This document shows, piece by piece, positions 62,510-64,000 of a stretch of DNA of 64,000 nt (the first letter of the stretch is position 1; every line of letters starts with the position of its first letter). This DNA comes from Meghimatium bilineatum (taxonomy: Eukaryota > Mollusca > Gastropoda > Stylommatophora > Philomycidae), in contig CM067307.1 in NCBI GenBank assembly GCA_034231615.1, positions 9,002,437 through 9,066,436 of the forward strand, read 5' to 3'. A program made the position numbers and the translations under genes. Below the pieces are notes generated by a model. It was not told the DNA's origin, made no database searches, and saw only the letters and a list, made by a program, of their open reading frames with translations.

Positions 62510-62645
62510 GATGTGACCTGCATGCATGTTGCAAGAGGAGACTAAGGATTGAGTATGAGGTTGGACATCATTTCCAGTAGAAAGTTAAACTGACACAAAA
62601 ATGTGATGCTAATGTCAGATTTGTTGGATCCAATGTTGCAATTAT
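62510..62645 (+). mobile_element. Long SINE (subfamily L), 5' half, degraded
   Basis: GACCTGCATGCATGTTGCAA, GAGGAGACTAAGGATTGAG and GATGCTAATGTCAGATTTGT. Confidence 0.6.
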
Positions 62646-62714
62646 TACAAGAGAAGAAGGGGAAGACTTAATGAGACATGCAGAATATTTGAAGGTTGGC
62701 AGCATATCCTATTC

Positions 62715-62880
62715 TTCTTCTTCTTCTTCAGCGTTCATTCTCAAACTCCCACTGGATATCTCTTGTATCAGGACCATGGTCCCATTAGATTTCCAGAAGG
62801 ATGTAGTCCAGAGAATGGAAATGCGTTGTGTCGCCATTTTATTTGCGCCAATGGCCCGACACATCCGTCTTCGGCGGGAT
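62715..62880 (-). mobile_element. Short SINE (subfamily S) inserted in a tRNA-SINE
   Basis: Short duplication TCCTATTC on both sides (62707-62714, 62882-62889); the right flank is the 3' part of a family T SINE, which normally contains CCTATTCAGGACATA, so the target is known. Confidence 0.87.
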
Positions 62881-62884
62881 TTCC

Positions 62885-63005
62885 TATTCAGGACATATAA
62901 TCAACCCATCATTTTTTCTTTGTATTGAATTTCTAGGCAATATCTATGTTTAGTAGGCTGCCTTTGCTTTCTGAATCAATCGGATACACAAAATATGATG
63001 GAAAT
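62885..63005 (-). mobile_element. tRNA-derived SINE (family T), tail part
   Basis: TCCTATTCAGGACATATAAT, CAACCCATCATTTTTTC, TTTCTAGGCAATATCTATG, as in 16905-17075; the tRNA-like head is missing, replaced by the satellite. Confidence 0.7.
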
Positions 63006-63009
63006 TGTA

Positions 63010-64000
63010 TCTGTTACCTAAGCTGTCAGAGGCATCTGTATCTATCTAAACCGTCTGTATCTATATCTATCTATACAGAGTCTGCATCTATATCTATATC
63101 TAGTCTGTATCTATATCTAGACTATCTGTATCTATCTATATCTAGACTATGTATCTATCTATATTTAGTCTGTATATGTATCTATCTATATCTAATCTGT
63201 ATCTATATCTAGTCTGTATCTATATTTAGTCTGTATCTGTATTTAGTCTGTATCTGTATTTAGTCTATCTGTATCTAGTCTGTATCTATCTATATCTAGT
63301 CTGTATCTATCTATATCTAGTGTGTATCTAGCTATATCTAGTCTGTATCTATCTATATCTATGCTGTATCTGTATCTATCTATATCTAGTCTGTATCCAT
63401 CTATATCTAGTCTGTATCTATCTATATCTAGTATGTATCTATCTATATCTTGTCTGTATCTATCTATATCTAGTCTGTATCTATCTATATCTAGTCTGTA
63501 TCTATCTATATCTAGTCTGTATCTATCTATATCTAGTCTGTATCTGTATCTATATCTAGTCTGTATCTATCTATATCTAGTCTGTATCTATATATATCTA
63601 GTATGTATATATCTATATCTAGTATGTATCTATCTATATCTAGTCTGTATCTATCTATCTATATCTATCTATATCTAGTCTGTATCTATCTATATCTATT
63701 CTGTATCTTTATCTATCTATATCTAGTCTGTATCTGTATCTATTTATATCTAGTCTGTATCTATATCTATCTATATCTAGTCTGTATCTATATCTATCTA
63801 TATCTAGTCTGTATCTATATCTATCTATATCTAGTCTGTATCTATATCTATCTATATTTAGTTGGTATCTGTATCTATCTATATCTAGTCTGTATCTACC
63901 TATATCTAGTCTGTATCTGTATCTATATCTAGTCTGTATCTATCTATATCTAGTCTGTATCTATATATATCTAGTATGTATATATCTATATCTAGTATGT
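63010..64000. repeat. 21-bp satellite running off right edge
   Basis: Unit TCTGTATCTATCTATATCTA plus G, with insertions of TATC steps and frequent variants (TTTAGT, GTATGT). About 45 units are visible. Open frames through it (ISSLYLS type) are artefacts. Confidence 0.97.

Noticed and set aside
63322-63932. Open frames of >100 codons (SISSLYLS-type)
   Set aside because: Translation of the 21-bp satellite.

Overview
This is a stretch of animal nuclear DNA: AT-rich, gene-poor, with long introns full of retroposons and minisatellites. Two metazoan genes are recognisable, both split into short exons with GT-AG introns. The repeat content (tRNA-derived SINEs, RTE-type and RNase H-type LINEs, mariner/pogo/hAT relics, foldback elements, many satellite arrays) and the divergence of the two proteins from vertebrate versions suggest an invertebrate with a large genome. 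A mollusc such as a cephalopod or gastropod is my best guess, as an inference and not a proof.

Layout. Positions 1-12,602 hold the 5' half of a KIF14-like mitotic kinesin on the minus strand. Six coding exons (903-1010, 2179-2262, 4492-4590, 6452-6542, 9061-9315, 11248-12599) give 663 residues, from the start codon to just past switch I; the rest lies left of the window. Positions 12,603-16,508 separate it from a head-to-head neighbour and contain a 179-bp tandem array. Positions 16,509-34,067 hold a complete ZMYND19 gene on the plus strand: seven coding exons, 231 residues, with a C-terminal MYND zinc finger. From 34,068 to 64,000 I see no host gene, only retroposon copies, foldback elements and satellites; the window ends inside a 21-bp satellite.

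Most interesting points. (1) In both genes a minisatellite is built from the 3' end of a coding exon plus its 5' splice site, so the splice donor is present in about six (KIF14) and four (ZMYND19) tandem copies. (2) A 112-bp piece of the KIF14 first coding exon (11516-11627) recurs at 22976-23087, about 95% identical, inside one arm of a foldback element in ZMYND19 intron 3. All six differences would change the amino acid, as expected of an unselected patch. (3) The N-terminal half of ZMYND19 reads like a degenerate HNH/AP2-type endonuclease domain with the H-N-N spacing kept. (4) Foldback elements share a motif of the form CTTGATAAAG-stem-loop-GAAACG, which recalls Penelope-like terminal repeats and a hammerhead core. 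(5) Two related SINE subfamilies can be bounded exactly by target-site duplications, twice by insertion into copies of the same LINE.

The two genes have no obvious joint pathway (KIF14: spindle midzone and cytokinesis; ZMYND19: an adaptor-like MYND protein). Their link here is positional: shared upstream DNA and an exchange of sequence between them.
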